Of a stretch of 30,489 nt of DNA, positions 13,952-20,893 are shown piece after piece. The stretch spans positions 1 to 30,489 of the IMG/VR virus record IMGVR_UViG_3300033153_002955; one strand, written 5' to 3'. The notes beneath the pieces are model-generated. The model had not been told where the DNA came from. It searched no databases and saw nothing but the letters and a program-made list of their open reading frames with translations. The stretch is from a virus. The position numbers and the translations under genes were made by a program. Each line of letters starts with the position of its first letter. Positions within the stretch are counted from its first letter, which is position 1.

Positions 13952-15627
13952 TAAAAGGGAACGTTATCATTTAATATTTTAACTCGTTTATCCGGAACAA
14001 CATCTAATGATCGATAAACACCACCATTTCTGAAATCGGGTGCAGTATAAAAAACTCCTTGTTTTCCGTTTTCTTTTCTTTTCACTTTCTGAATATGTAT
14101 TGAAACCGCATCTGAATTATATTGTGTTTCTTGTCCTAATTCTCTAAAAACAGTAATACAATTATATGCTTTGTTGAAGAAATCCGCAGAACCCGAAATG
14201 TCATATGGTGTTGGTATTTTATAGCCATTTTCTGTTTGTTCCATCTTTCGGGGATGTGCAACCAAAAATAAATGTGTATTCGTTTGCTGACAAAATTGAG
14301 TTATCTCTGATAACATTCGCCCAATGTATGAATGGTCTTTTTGTTCTGAATGATCCAACATATTCCAAGGATCAATCACACAAATATTAATACCCTTTTG
14401 CAAAACTAAATCTCTGAATCTGTCTAAAATTGATTTCAATGTCAAATTTTCTAAATCAATTTTGACAAAGAAGAAATGTTCTTGAATAAAGTTTTTTGAA
14501 AAATTAAGATCATCGTTATTACATATTTTCTCGTTCAATTTATTTGCAATTCTCTTTATATGACCTTCATAAGGAAATGACTCAGGAGCAAACATTCCAA
14601 TTCTAAAATCATTTTCCAATGCTAAATTACAACATAGCTGATCAACAACATCTGATTTGCCTGAATTTGGTATTCCGGAAATTAATGTCCATTCCGATAA
14701 TGCTAACTTGAAATAATCATCAGATGTACCAAAGCCGATTCCATAGTTCTTAATTCCATTTTGATTGTAATTTAAAACATCATCCCATATGTCATTTAAA
14801 TTTACAATTCCTTCTAATGGAAAATTTTTAGCGTTTTTTAAACAGTTTTTTAACGACTCTTTGCCCTCGTTAACTAAAACATCATTAGCATCTTTATATT
14901 TTCCAAAATCAACGTATTTGCATCTATGCTTACCAAATCTCCTCGCCAATTCATTACGCAATGATAACCCTGCTTCATCTGTATCTGTACAAAGGATTAT
15001 TTCAGTTTTTATATTTTGAAAATACTTCCAACAATTGTCAAGATATTCCAACCTTTGATTCCCTTTTGACGCTCCATTTGGAACTGAACAAACCGAATAT
15101 ATACCGCACTCGTGAACTGATAATGCATCAATTTCACCTTCAACAATGTAGATTGTTGAACTATCTTTTATTTTGTCAAGTCCGTAAAAAATCAACTCAG
15201 CACCGCTTACCATTTTAAAATCTTTTCCGGCAGATCGGTGTTTTATATTGACCAACTGATTATTTCGATAATAATTAAAATTAATCGATAATCTTTTTTC
15301 GTTTGCTGATGGAAAAAATTGAAATGATTCTGTGATTCGCCAATTTTCTAAAGTTGGTTTTGATATTCCACGATTTCCAAAATATTGAATTATTTTGTCA
15401 GATAATGGAACAACGGATTCAATTGGTTTAACAAATTCTTTTTTTGGCTTAAATTTTACATTGCCTGACCATCCGCAGTTATGACAATTATAAACACCTT
15501 TTGATAATGATATTGATAATGGCTTATCATTTTTATTTTTTCGTGTTCCTGAGCATTTCGGACATTTTAATTTTTGCTTGTCAGAATTCCCTGTTGGTAT
15601 TATACCAATATTTATAAACTCTTGCAT
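13951..15627 (-). CDS. Primase-helicase, T7 gp4/Twinkle type
   Basis: The 558-residue protein has a complete three-part layout. A zinc-binding motif comes first (Cys22, Cys25, Cys48, Cys51). Next is a Toprim primase domain with IYIVEGEIDALSVHECG near residue 160 and ILCTDTDEAG near 215. Last is a RecA-like DnaB-family helicase domain with Walker A SGIPNSGKSD near 320, Walker B NICVIDPWNM near 412 and HLFLVAHPRKM near 448. It would prime lagging strands and unwind the fork. Length matches T7 gp4 (566 residues). Its 5' leader contains a structured RNA ending in a terminator-like hairpin, about 25 nt before the start codon, so its expression may depend on read-through or attenuation. Confidence 0.95.
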   Translation of the reverse strand: MQEFINIGIIPTGNSDKQKLKCPKCSGTRKNKNDKPLSISLSKGVYNCHNCGWSGNVKFKPKKEFVKPIESVVPLSDKIIQYFGNRGISKPTLENWRITESFQFFPSANEKRLSINFNYYRNNQLVNIKHRSAGKDFKMVSGAELIFYGLDKIKDSSTIYIVEGEIDALSVHECGIYSVCSVPNGASKGNQRLEYLDNCWKYFQNIKTEIILCTDTDEAGLSLRNELARRFGKHRCKYVDFGKYKDANDVLVNEGKESLKNCLKNAKNFPLEGIVNLNDIWDDVLNYNQNGIKNYGIGFGTSDDYFKLALSEWTLISGIPNSGKSDVVDQLCCNLALENDFRIGMFAPESFPYEGHIKRIANKLNEKICNNDDLNFSKNFIQEHFFFVKIDLENLTLKSILDRFRDLVLQKGINICVIDPWNMLDHSEQKDHSYIGRMLSEITQFCQQTNTHLFLVAHPRKMEQTENGYKIPTPYDISGSADFFNKAYNCITVFRELGQETQYNSDAVSIHIQKVKRKENGKQGVFYTAPDFRNGGVYRSLDVVPDKRVKILNDNVPF

Positions 15628-15650
15628 TTGTTGAATTTAATTGTGTTTTT

Positions 15651-15672
15651 AAAAAAGATAGTCTTTCCTATC
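15651..15672 (-). terminator. Terminator or attenuator before the primase gene
   Basis: Minus strand GATAG, GAAAGA loop, CTATC, six T. The stem is short (5 bp), so termination may be partial. It lies about 25 nt before the primase start. Confidence 0.55.
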
Positions 15673-15794
15673 AGTCAGTCTTATTGCAATTTATTGATTT
15701 TATGAAACCCAAATGTTAGGTAAAGAGCATCAATTTTGACTCACGCATTGCAACGACCTACATTAGCGACAACTAAGGATTTATATTGCTCTTT
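15651..15794 (-). ncRNA. Structured leader or small RNA between promoter and primase gene
   Basis: A -7 box (15796-15803) is followed at once by AAAGAGCA (15787-15794), which pairs perfectly with TGCTCTTT at 15722-15729, closing a domain of about 73 nt. Inside are TTAG/CTAA and a stretch around TTGCAA. TAGGT inside the domain can pair with ACCTA just 3' of the closing stem, a possible pseudoknot. CCTAA-CAT-TTGGG forms a further hairpin, and the RNA ends in GATAG/CTATC plus six T. No open reading frame is seen. It could be a free small RNA of about 140 nt, or a regulatory leader for the primase. I cannot match it to a known RNA family. Confidence 0.5.
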
Positions 15795-15795
15795 T

Positions 15796-15803
15796 CAAAT
15801 TTA
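15796..15803 (-). promoter_or_regulatory. Promoter, -7 box TAAATTTG
   Basis: Minus strand TAAATTTG, a full match to TAnnTTTG, in the gap between the methyltransferase stop and the primase. It lies 2 nt upstream of the closing stem of the structured RNA. The -33 region has only poorly spaced TTG candidates. Confidence 0.55.
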
Positions 15804-15870
15804 CTTTCCAAAATTAAAAAATTTATTTTGATAAAAAAGTATTTTTTTTGTCATTTTATCTACTTTAAAT

Positions 15871-16494
15871 CTAAAACATTCTTATTTGTGATTGATGCTG
15901 TTTTATTCTTTTTATTGCTTGGTCGTAGTATTGCTTATCAAGTTCACAGGCAGTCAAATCAAAACCTAAATTATGACAGGCAATAGCTATTGAGCCACTA
16001 CCTAAATGTGTGTCTAATATTTTATCGCCTTTCTTTGCGTAATTCATCAGCAACCATTCGTATAATGATATCGGTTTTTGTGTAGGATGTATTTTGTTTT
16101 TATTGCAGTATGCTTCTGCTCTTGACATTCTAAATGCTTTTGCCGGAGATTTAAAAGATGTCCAAGCAGTTTCAAATACTGCACCGCTAAACTCTTGCAT
16201 TTTATCCCATATAATTAAACAAGGAGTTGAGTATAAATACTCAATCATATAGTTTCCTCCCCAAATGATTTGGTTATTAGAAACTCTAAATAATTCATTA
16301 AAATATTCTTTATTCGGTATATTTTTATCCCATTTTTTATTATCATATTTCTTCCAATTTTTATTTAAATTTGGATTTTTAACTTGATTCATCCAATCAA
16401 TACCATAGGGAGGATCAACAATAGCAAGATCAAAGTAATTATCTTCGTACCTTGCCATTAAGTCCATATTATCTTCGTTTGTAATATTTATCAT
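15871..16494 (-). CDS. Beta-class DNA methyltransferase
   Basis: The 207-residue protein has LAIVDPPYGIDW with DPPY at residues 27-30, NQIIWGGNYMIEYL, the family motif KIHPTQKPISLYEWLL, and the AdoMet-binding ILDTHLGSGSIAIA near residue 160. Motif IV precedes motif I, the beta class. DPPY is more common in N6-adenine than N4-cytosine enzymes. It is a minimal enzyme without a recognisable target domain. It lies two genes downstream of the MjaI-like endonuclease, so it could be the cognate methylase, but an orphan role is equally possible. It is the last gene before the structured RNA promoter. Confidence 0.9.
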   Translation of the reverse strand: MINITNEDNMDLMARYEDNYFDLAIVDPPYGIDWMNQVKNPNLNKNWKKYDNKKWDKNIPNKEYFNELFRVSNNQIIWGGNYMIEYLYSTPCLIIWDKMQEFSGAVFETAWTSFKSPAKAFRMSRAEAYCNKNKIHPTQKPISLYEWLLMNYAKKGDKILDTHLGSGSIAIACHNLGFDLTACELDKQYYDQAIKRIKQHQSQIRMF

Positions 16495-16505
16495 ATATTT
16501 TCAAT

Positions 16506-16808
16506 TTATTCATTCTTGACAAAAATACCATTGACCATTTCACCTTTTCTTTTTGAAATTATTGCATAGACTGAATTAACGCAATGCTCAATGTTAAAAC
16601 CTTTCATTTTTGCCAATATTGTAAGAACAACAACACAATCTCCTATTGCATCAATAAATTTGGAATAACTGTTTTCTTGCATCGCTTCTGATAATTCTCC
16701 TACTTCTTCCATCAATTTTAAAAATTGCGTTTCTTGACTTGCTTTGTCAAAAATTTGTTTTTCGAATGCCCATTCTCTTATTGGATCAAATTCATCTTTT
16801 AAATTCAT
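16506..16808 (-). CDS. MazG-like nucleotide pyrophosphohydrolase
   Basis: The 100-residue all-alpha protein shows the MazG metal-binding pattern EExxE (Glu34, Glu35, Glu38 in MEEVGELSEAM) and the second half DAIGD (Asp53, Asp57), matching the ExxD element with Asp for Glu. A GEIVKG-like ending (RKGEMVNGIFVKN) also fits. These enzymes hydrolyse nucleoside triphosphates to monophosphates; phage versions may lower ppGpp or noncanonical dNTP levels. It overlaps the MjaI-like gene by 4 nt, so both are expressed together. Confidence 0.85.
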   Translation of the reverse strand: MNLKDEFDPIREWAFEKQIFDKASQETQFLKLMEEVGELSEAMQENSYSKFIDAIGDCVVVLTILAKMKGFNIEHCVNSVYAIISKRKGEMVNGIFVKNE

Positions 16809-17425
16809 AATCTTTTTAATTTTAATTTTAACTCCTTGTAATTTATTATCGTTTCGCCATCATAATATAATATAATGTGATCGCATTTGTTTTTAGACAT
16901 ATATAATTCTCTCTGTTTTTGATGATTTTTCTTTGCGTTAATCTGATATAAAGTATTCATTTTTAAATACGAAATTGGCTTTATCTGTATGCCTAAAACT
17001 ATATTATCATTTTTAAAACATTCGATATCTGTGAAATAATTTTGATCGGTTTCGAAATCAGATTTTTCAAAATTAAATTCCGGATGTTTTGATTTCAGAG
17101 CTTTTATTATTCTAAATTCAATCTGAATACCATTCCAAGTTTGACCGATTAATCTAAATGTCATATAATTTTTGGCATCTTCAAAATCCAATTTGTGAAC
17201 ATCTTGAATGTAATTAATTATATTTTGCATCGCCATTATATCTGATTGCCTGAAATAATACGTTTTCCATTCATCCATTGTGATTGATTTTACTGAATGA
17301 TAAAAGTTATCAAAGATTAAAGAACATTTTCCTACTTTATCCGGTGAGAATAGTTTGTTTAAAAACTTATCACGATTTAATGTTTTATAAATTCTTGAAT
17401 CTAAATCTAACTTAAATATTTCCAT
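16805..17425 (-). CDS. MjaI-like type II restriction endonuclease
   Basis: I take the ATG at 17425 (MEIFKLDLDSRIYK, 206 residues). A TTG at 17446 lies inside the upstream gene and is less likely. Features are LDFEDAKNYMTFRLIGQTWN, QIEFRIIKALKSKHPE with Glu103, FTDIECF with Asp133, and GIQIKPISYLK with Gln147 and Lys149. The D-x(13)-QxK spacing is a PD-(D/E)XK nuclease core. The TWNG and GIQIKPISY stretches resemble, from memory, the MjaI family, whose founding member cuts CTAG. Length agrees with the family. The phage genome appears to contain no CTAG at all, which is independent support. The enzyme may attack host or competing phage DNA. It sits between a PP-loop protein gene and a MazG-like gene, with a methyltransferase one gene further on. 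Confidence 0.65.
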   Translation of the reverse strand: MEIFKLDLDSRIYKTLNRDKFLNKLFSPDKVGKCSLIFDNFYHSVKSITMDEWKTYYFRQSDIMAMQNIINYIQDVHKLDFEDAKNYMTFRLIGQTWNGIQIEFRIIKALKSKHPEFNFEKSDFETDQNYFTDIECFKNDNIVLGIQIKPISYLKMNTLYQINAKKNHQKQRELYMSKNKCDHIILYYDGETIINYKELKLKLKRL

Positions 17426-17433
17426 ATTTTTAA

Positions 17434-18288
17434 TTATAAACCACAATAACCACTATCGCAATCATTAAAATCATCATCAAACAAATCAAACTGTAATTTT
17501 GTTTTTTTTATATCTGCGTAAGTAATTCCGTTTTTAAATGTTCTTGATTTATTACCTTTTTGCTCTTGATTAGCAAACCAATTAAACTTATTAGGATTCT
17601 TTTCAGACATCAACTTTAATAAAATTTCGTTTCTATGAAAACAACCAACGCAATTATTCATATAAGCAAAACGTACATTTTTATTTTTCCAATATTTTTC
17701 AACTGTGTCTTTAAATATATTATCCTCTATTAATGGAAATTTTGGTTTTTGCCATTCAATATTCGCCCATTTATTTTGATTTGTTTTTCCATTTCTCTTG
17801 CCGATAATATCTTTCATTTCAAGATTTCCATTGTCATTAACCTTTGACAACATTGTCTTTGCCCTTTTTTTCTCATTTGCACGATATCCAATCCTTGTTT
17901 CAACAACTTCATTAATATTTTTTTTCCACCATTGAAAAATTGGTTGTAATTTCATTTCAGTTGTACAAAATCTTTGCGTAACATTTGGAAGATACATTTT
18001 TCCATTTCTATTAATTATTTCATCGAATGTCCTTCCACTTACCCAATCTATTTTTTGTCCAATAAATTGTTCTAAATCTAACATAGTGTAAATAATTACA
18101 TCATCCTCTAAAGTCCCTATAAATTCATTACCTATTTTATCGGAAACCATTTGCCTAACCTTTTTATCAGGAAACATACAATTTTTATCATCTGTTCTGA
18201 CTAATGCAAATACATTGTAATCAGCAGGATAATTAACCGCTATATAACTTGATGTTTTACCACCACTTAAACTGTTTACTGTTTTCAT
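17434..18288 (-). CDS. PP-loop ATPase, PAPS reductase / DndC-like
   Basis: The 284-residue protein starts with the PP-loop SLSGGKTSSYIAV (residues 6-18), which binds ATP or an adenylated sulfur donor. Conserved Cys pairs follow: LPNVTQRFCTTEMKLQPI at about 97-114, and MNNCVGCFHRNEI near 220, so an Fe-S cluster or thiol chemistry is possible. The C-terminus also ends in Cys (CDSGYCGL). The set of motifs fits phage PAPS-reductase-family proteins and the related DndC of DNA phosphorothioation. Neither dndD nor dndE is seen nearby, so a full Dnd system is not present. Possible roles are assimilatory sulfate reduction, tRNA or DNA thiolation, or host-sulfur takeover. Confidence 0.75.
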   Translation of the reverse strand: MKTVNSLSGGKTSSYIAVNYPADYNVFALVRTDDKNCMFPDKKVRQMVSDKIGNEFIGTLEDDVIIYTMLDLEQFIGQKIDWVSGRTFDEIINRNGKMYLPNVTQRFCTTEMKLQPIFQWWKKNINEVVETRIGYRANEKKRAKTMLSKVNDNGNLEMKDIIGKRNGKTNQNKWANIEWQKPKFPLIEDNIFKDTVEKYWKNKNVRFAYMNNCVGCFHRNEILLKLMSEKNPNKFNWFANQEQKGNKSRTFKNGITYADIKKTKLQFDLFDDDFNDCDSGYCGL

Positions 18289-18290
18289 AA

Positions 18291-19013
18291 TTAAAATATA
18301 TTTTTGCCATATCTCTCTGCAAAGTAATCGATATATAAAATTCCTTCTTTATTTTTCTTTCTAAGCTTGGATATCGAATAAAAATTATCCTTCCAAAAAT
18401 CATCATCTCTTGCCTTTTTAACGATATAATAGACTTGTCTTGGATCATAACCATCAATTCTTTCTAATTTGTCAATCACCGACAACCAATCTATTTTTTG
18501 TTTTCTGTTTTTTGGTTGGAATCTTTTTGGGAATAGTGATAAAATATGAGGATATGATTCAATAGAATTTTTTGAAAAATCAGATTTAACACTATTACTT
18601 TTATTAATATTACTTTTAATATTATAAGATATATTAGTATTAATATTACTTTGTTGCGGATTATCCGTATGCGGTTTTTCCGTTTGCGGTTTTCCCGTTT
18701 TCGGTTTATCCGTTTTCGGATTATCATTTAAAATATAATTGTATCCTGCAAACTTTCCCTTAACTCTAACTTCTTGCCTGATAAGATAACCGAATGATAT
18801 AAGTTCTTTAATTCTGTTGTTGATTGAATCCCTTCCATCTTTAAAGTGACCAACAATAAATTCAGTTGATATTTTAAATTCAGAATTATGACTGAATAAC
18901 CAACAATACAGCCCGGTAGCACCGGATGATATATTTTTTTGGCGAAAAATATAACTTGGAATTACAGTGAACTGATCGTATTCTTTCGGCTTAATAATTT
19001 TGTTTGTTTCCAT
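18291..19013 (-). CDS. Replication initiator with winged-helix N-terminus
   Basis: The 240-residue protein has an N-terminal winged-helix-like domain (VIPSYIFRQKNISSGATGLY, EFIVGHFKDGRDSINNRIKE, LISFGYLIRQEVRVKGKFAG) typical of phage replication initiators that resemble lambda O and DnaD-type proteins. Residues about 97-121 are a five-residue repeat (DNPKT-DKPKT-GKPQT-EKPHT-DNPQQ) encoded by 15-bp tandem repeats, followed by a Ser/Asn/Ile/Lys linker (NINTNISYNIKSNINKSNSV) encoded by nearly pure A+T DNA. The C-terminal part (ESYPHILSLFPKRFQPKNRK, YDPRQVYYIVKKARDDDFWK) is probably the partner-binding domain that would load the helicase. The repeat and A+T linker look like an origin inside the gene. 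It has a leader with two hairpins. Confidence 0.75.
   Translation of the reverse strand: METNKIIKPKEYDQFTVIPSYIFRQKNISSGATGLYCWLFSHNSEFKISTEFIVGHFKDGRDSINNRIKELISFGYLIRQEVRVKGKFAGYNYILNDNPKTDKPKTGKPQTEKPHTDNPQQSNINTNISYNIKSNINKSNSVKSDFSKNSIESYPHILSLFPKRFQPKNRKQKIDWLSVIDKLERIDGYDPRQVYYIVKKARDDDFWKDNFYSISKLRKKNKEGILYIDYFAERYGKNIF
18581..18725. other. Putative replication origin: 15-bp iterons plus A+T-rich region inside the initiator gene
   Basis: Four exact-length 15-bp units lie at 18661-18675, 18676-18690, 18691-18705 and 18706-18720, consensus TTATCCGTTTTCGGT (top strand), with a degenerate fifth at 18646-18660 and a partial unit at 18721-18725. Next to them, 18601-18650 has only 4 G/C in 50 bases. 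Iterons within the initiator gene followed by an A+T-rich unwinding region is the layout of the lambda origin in gene O. Two units begin TTATCC, the first six bases of a DnaA box. The role as an origin is inferred from layout. Confidence 0.65.
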
Positions 19014-19127
19014 AATTTTAAAAAGAAAATCCGATCCAAAGCCATAGGAGAAGCTTCAAACCGGATTCATCAACAAAAACACAATTGAATAAAACAATGT
19101 AAAGTTGTACTGTCGCTCCTATTCGAC
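19014..19127 (-). promoter_or_regulatory. Leader RNA with two hairpins whose loops are complementary
   Basis: On the minus strand the RNA starts with hairpin GTCG/CGAC (19112-19127), whose loop contains ATAGGAG. A second hairpin closed by AATCCG/CGGATT (19028-19067), with inner stem AAGC/GCTT, has CTCCTAT in its loop (19044-19050). The two loops can form 7 Watson-Crick pairs (with 19116-19122). The second hairpin is followed by TTTTCTTTTT, so it can act as a terminator. Loop pairing could decide between termination and read-through into the initiator gene. Confidence 0.55.
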
Positions 19128-19130
19128 ATT

Positions 19131-19138
19131 CAAATATA
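19131..19138 (-). promoter_or_regulatory. Promoter of the initiator gene (TATATTTG)
   Basis: Minus strand TATATTTG fully matches TAnnTTTG, 6 nt from the end of the upstream gene. The expected start falls at the foot of the first leader hairpin. Leader length to ATG 19013 is about 112 nt. Confidence 0.65.
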
Positions 19139-19143
19139 GAATA

Positions 19144-19383
19144 TTAATCAGAATATTCTTTCAAATCTTGTAACATTTTTTCAAATTTTGCAAAAGTATA
19201 TTTTACCTCAGCAAATGATATATCGTAAGTTCCAAATTTAGAACCTAAAATTTCAATGAATAGATTGAATTCATTGTCGCTAATTGCACCAACAAACACA
19301 TAGTGATCTTTTTCTATAATTTTTGTTGACCTGCTTATTTTTTGTGATGTTTCATTATAGAACATCAATTTAACATCTTTCAT
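19144..19383 (-). CDS. 79-residue hypothetical protein
   Basis: The protein starts MKDVKLMFYNETSQKISRST and continues KIIEKDHYVFVGAISDNEFN, then LFIEILGSKFGTYDISFAEV, ending in a charged helix (FAKFEKMLQDLKEYSD). It looks like a small alpha/beta domain, with no membrane segment or Cys. Its start overlaps the preceding DnaA-domain/nuclease stop by 4 nt, so the two are translated together. No family recognised. Confidence 0.6.
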   Translation of the reverse strand: MKDVKLMFYNETSQKISRSTKIIEKDHYVFVGAISDNEFNLFIEILGSKFGTYDISFAEVKYTFAKFEKMLQDLKEYSD

Positions 19384-20078
19384 TTTAAATAATTATCTAT
19401 TATAGTTTTTACTTCATCGAAACTGTTAGACCAATACGATTCCCATTTCGCATTTTCAAGTACATTTAAGCATCTAAATTGACTTTCCGTAGGCTTATTA
19501 TATCCAACCTTTAATTCAATCGCTAAACCACACTTAAAATCGTTTTCTGTTTTTTTTGGATGAAAAATCATCACATCCGGAATCCCTTTAGTACCCCCAA
19601 GATATTTAAACTTGTATCTTTCAAATGCAGTTCTTTTGCCCTCACTTGGAACGTGGATAGCGAATACATTCGGATATTGCAGTTTAATATAATTCATCAC
19701 CATATGTTGCAAGTGATCTTCCTTTCCTAAATATTTTTCAAACGGATTTCTCAAATTTTCTATATTTTTTAAGCATAATGCTTCCAAAGTTAAATACAAA
19801 TTTTCAAGATATTTATCAAATGGAATCATATCGTTTAACTTTTGAAGATTGACCATTACTGTTGAGTGATCACAATTAACCGATTCGCCAATCATTTTAA
19901 ATGATGCTTTTTTAATATGATCCCTGCATATTTTAAAATAAATCTTCCGGGCATCTACATATAAACGCTTTCTTGTTTTAAATCTGATGTCTATGCTTAG
20001 ATAGTCATTGATTACCTCCATTACTGATTCGCAATCGTGTAATGACATTTTACAAATTTGCTTGTGAGTTAACTCCAT
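19380..20078 (-). CDS. DnaA domain IV-like HTH fused to VRR-NUC nuclease
   Basis: The 232-residue protein has two parts. Residues 29-85 resemble the DNA-binding domain IV of DnaA, with KTRKRLYVDARKIYFKI, then SFKMIGESVNCDHSTVMVNL. The D-H-S-T-V signature (Asp70-Val74) is the diagnostic DnaA-box-reading element. Residues 120-200 are a VRR-NUC (PD-(D/E)XK) nuclease: DHLQHMVMNYIKLQYPNVFA, FKYLGGTKGIPDVMIF with Asp168, LAIELKVGYNKPTESQ with Glu188 and Lys190, and Gln200. VRR-NUC domains occur in Fan1-type and stand-alone phage nucleases cutting structured DNA. The AAA+ part of DnaA is absent. This suggests a nuclease directed to DnaA-box-like sites, perhaps the iterons in the nearby origin or the host origin. 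The targeting is inference. Confidence 0.75.
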   Translation of the reverse strand: MELTHKQICKMSLHDCESVMEVINDYLSIDIRFKTRKRLYVDARKIYFKICRDHIKKASFKMIGESVNCDHSTVMVNLQKLNDMIPFDKYLENLYLTLEALCLKNIENLRNPFEKYLGKEDHLQHMVMNYIKLQYPNVFAIHVPSEGKRTAFERYKFKYLGGTKGIPDVMIFHPKKTENDFKCGLAIELKVGYNKPTESQFRCLNVLENAKWESYWSNSFDEVKTIIDNYLK

Positions 20079-20080
20079 AT

Positions 20081-20845
20081 TTACAATATAATAGAACCAT
20101 CTTCAGCCAATTCATACCCTTGATACAATTCAGCGTTTTTTGTGGTCAAATAAAATTTCCAATCAGACAATGATTTCTTCAATGTTGCCTCTCCAAATGA
20201 AATCATATCATCAGATAATGAATAAACTTGACAACTAAAAGGATAGTTTGTTTCAACTGCTATGAATTTAAAATATCTCGGATCAACATTCAGCATTTTT
20301 GAATAACAGACCGCTTGTAACGGATAATTATATTTATAACAATCTCTCTTAAATGCTTGTGGTGAATTGTCTTGGCAACTCTTTACATCTGAAATAAAAC
20401 CTAACAAAGAATTAAAACAGTCCGGTCTAACCCTCACTTTAACTCCGTATAATTCACCGAAATATGAACTTTCAATTTCGCCTTTGCAATAAAATTGTGC
20501 AAGTTCATTAGTGCTGAAATTTTCTTTGATACCATCTATTATTTCAATCTCTGAATCTTTTAGCAAAATTCTATCTTCTGCTATTTTTAATAATTCTTTT
20601 TTTTGCTCCTTTCCATCTTTTGTCCTGAGATCGATTTTTGGCATTCTGAAAAACTCCTTGTCAAAGTTTTGTGGTTCAAGTAATGTTGTATGTATTGCTG
20701 ATCCTAAATTCATCGCTGATGATGAAAATGGTTTTTGATTTAAATAATGATAAACCGATTTCTTATATATCATTTTAAGACCACTCGCTGAAATATGCGT
20801 TTTGTTTGCGTGATACTTTTCGTTTGTTAATTCTTTTTTTTCCAT
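20081..20845 (-). CDS. RecE-like PD-(D/E)XK exonuclease
   Basis: The 254-residue protein fits the exonuclease VIII (RecE) C-terminal nuclease family. It has HISASGLKMIYKKSVYHYLN near the start, SAMNLGSAIHTTLLEPQNFD with His52, KVRVRPDCF (Arg-Pro-Asp142), ISDVKSCQD with Asp153 and Lys155, and YNYPLQAVCYSKM with Gln177 and Tyr181. Such enzymes degrade one strand of duplex ends, giving single strands for annealing. It lies next to an SSB-like gene and an annealing-protein gene, completing a recombination module. Length matches the isolated nuclease domain. Confidence 0.85.
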   Translation of the reverse strand: MEKKELTNEKYHANKTHISASGLKMIYKKSVYHYLNQKPFSSSAMNLGSAIHTTLLEPQNFDKEFFRMPKIDLRTKDGKEQKKELLKIAEDRILLKDSEIEIIDGIKENFSTNELAQFYCKGEIESSYFGELYGVKVRVRPDCFNSLLGFISDVKSCQDNSPQAFKRDCYKYNYPLQAVCYSKMLNVDPRYFKFIAVETNYPFSCQVYSLSDDMISFGEATLKKSLSDWKFYLTTKNAELYQGYELAEDGSIIL

Positions 20846-20893
20846 TTGTTTTGTTTTAAATGGGTGATCCGTAGACCACCCGATTGATTAATA

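Noticed and set aside
17434-18288. Complete Dnd phosphorothioation system
   Set aside because: Only a DndC-like PP-loop protein is present; no dndD (ATPase) or dndE genes in the window.
18661-18720. CRISPR array
   Set aside because: The 15-bp units are directly adjacent with no spacers and lie inside a coding gene; they encode a five-residue peptide repeat.
18491-18727. Second minus-strand frame rich in Ile/Arg/Asn inside the initiator gene
   Set aside because: It is a shifted reading of the iterons and A+T-rich origin; low complexity, no start context.
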